From JBDRKN01 sp043813955 (GTDB taxonomy: Bacteria; Patescibacteriota; Patescibacteriia; Patescibacteriales; Patescibacteriaceae), in the NCBI GenBank assembly GCA_043813955.1, contig JBDRKN010000009.1, forward strand, positions 1 to 13,719: DNA of 13,719 nucleotides. The letters run 5' to 3'. Under the pieces are notes generated by a model that saw only the letters and a list, made by a program, of their open reading frames with translations, was not told the origin of the DNA and searched no databases. This document shows positions 13,586-13,719 of the stretch, in pieces (positions within the stretch are counted from its first letter, which is position 1; every line of letters starts with the position of its first letter). The position numbers were made by a program, and so were the translations under genes.

Positions 13586-13653
13586 TTTTTTTGACTTAAT
13601 ATAGCTGTGTATTAAAGTAAAGTATAAAGGTGGGATTTTAAAAATTAAATTTT

Positions 13654-13693
13654 AAAAAATAACCCTTGAATAATTATTTTGGGGTTATTTTTT
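13654..13693 (+). terminator. Intrinsic terminator after the M23 gene
   Basis: A perfect 12-bp stem, AAAAAATAACCC (13654-13665) with GGGTTATTTTTT (13682-13693), and a 16-nt loop, ending in T-rich sequence. The symmetrical A/T flanks let it work on both strands. The rest of 13586-13719 is AT-rich with no gene seen. Confidence 0.85.
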
Positions 13694-13719
13694 ATTGTAA
13701 ATTTTTAAATATAAATTTG

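Overview
The window is AT-rich, densely packed bacterial DNA with short intergenic gaps, several gene overlaps, housekeeping genes in an unconserved order, and a nearly complete absence of Shine-Dalgarno sequences. Together with protein traits such as a lysine/glutamate/proline tail on ribosomal protein S16 and a truncated antirepressor of a type common in these genomes, this suggests a Candidate Phyla Radiation (Patescibacteria) genome. That placement is inference from style and family resemblance; no 16S rRNA gene is present.

Layout: (1) 14-658 (+) rpsP with a long repeat-bearing acidic tail, ending at a terminator shared with the convergent gene. (2) 693-5517 (-) a tight four-gene run read glyA > folD > recQ > Trm9-like methyltransferase, each gene overlapping the next by 8-25 bp. 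GlyA makes methylene-THF from serine and FolD would normally oxidise it, so the first two genes form a one-carbon pair; RecQ is a DNA helicase. (3) 5586-6722 (+) an exported bactofilin-like beta-repeat protein with a C-terminal membrane domain, divergent from glyA and closed by a strong terminator. (4) 6813-8171 (+) a phosphomannomutase/phosphoglucomutase, convergent with (5) a 97-aa unknown protein that lies downstream of trpS on the minus strand. (6) 9629-10490 (+) a two-gene cassette with a small basic protein and an AbiEii-like nucleotidyltransferase, a possible toxin-antitoxin or defence pair. (7) 10501-11520 (-) tsaD, divergent from (8) tRNA-Glu(UUC), with promoters back to back. (9) 11816-12223 (+) a decayed chimera of a BRO-type antirepressor and the tail of an HI1420-type antitoxin. 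(10) 12317-13585 (+) a membrane-anchored M23 murein endopeptidase with a terminator.

Most of the window is housekeeping: translation (S16, TrpS, TsaD, tRNA-Glu, probable tRNA methyltransferase), one-carbon metabolism, sugar phosphate metabolism, DNA repair and cell envelope. The accessory material sits around trpS-tsaD-tRNA-Glu. I see no clear new multi-gene system. The most unusual points are the FolD that keeps its catalytic lysine but has lost the NADP-binding motif, the recurring leaderless-type promoters placed 6-8 nt before ATG, the chimeric antirepressor/antitoxin remnant, and the 120-bp repeat in rpsP.
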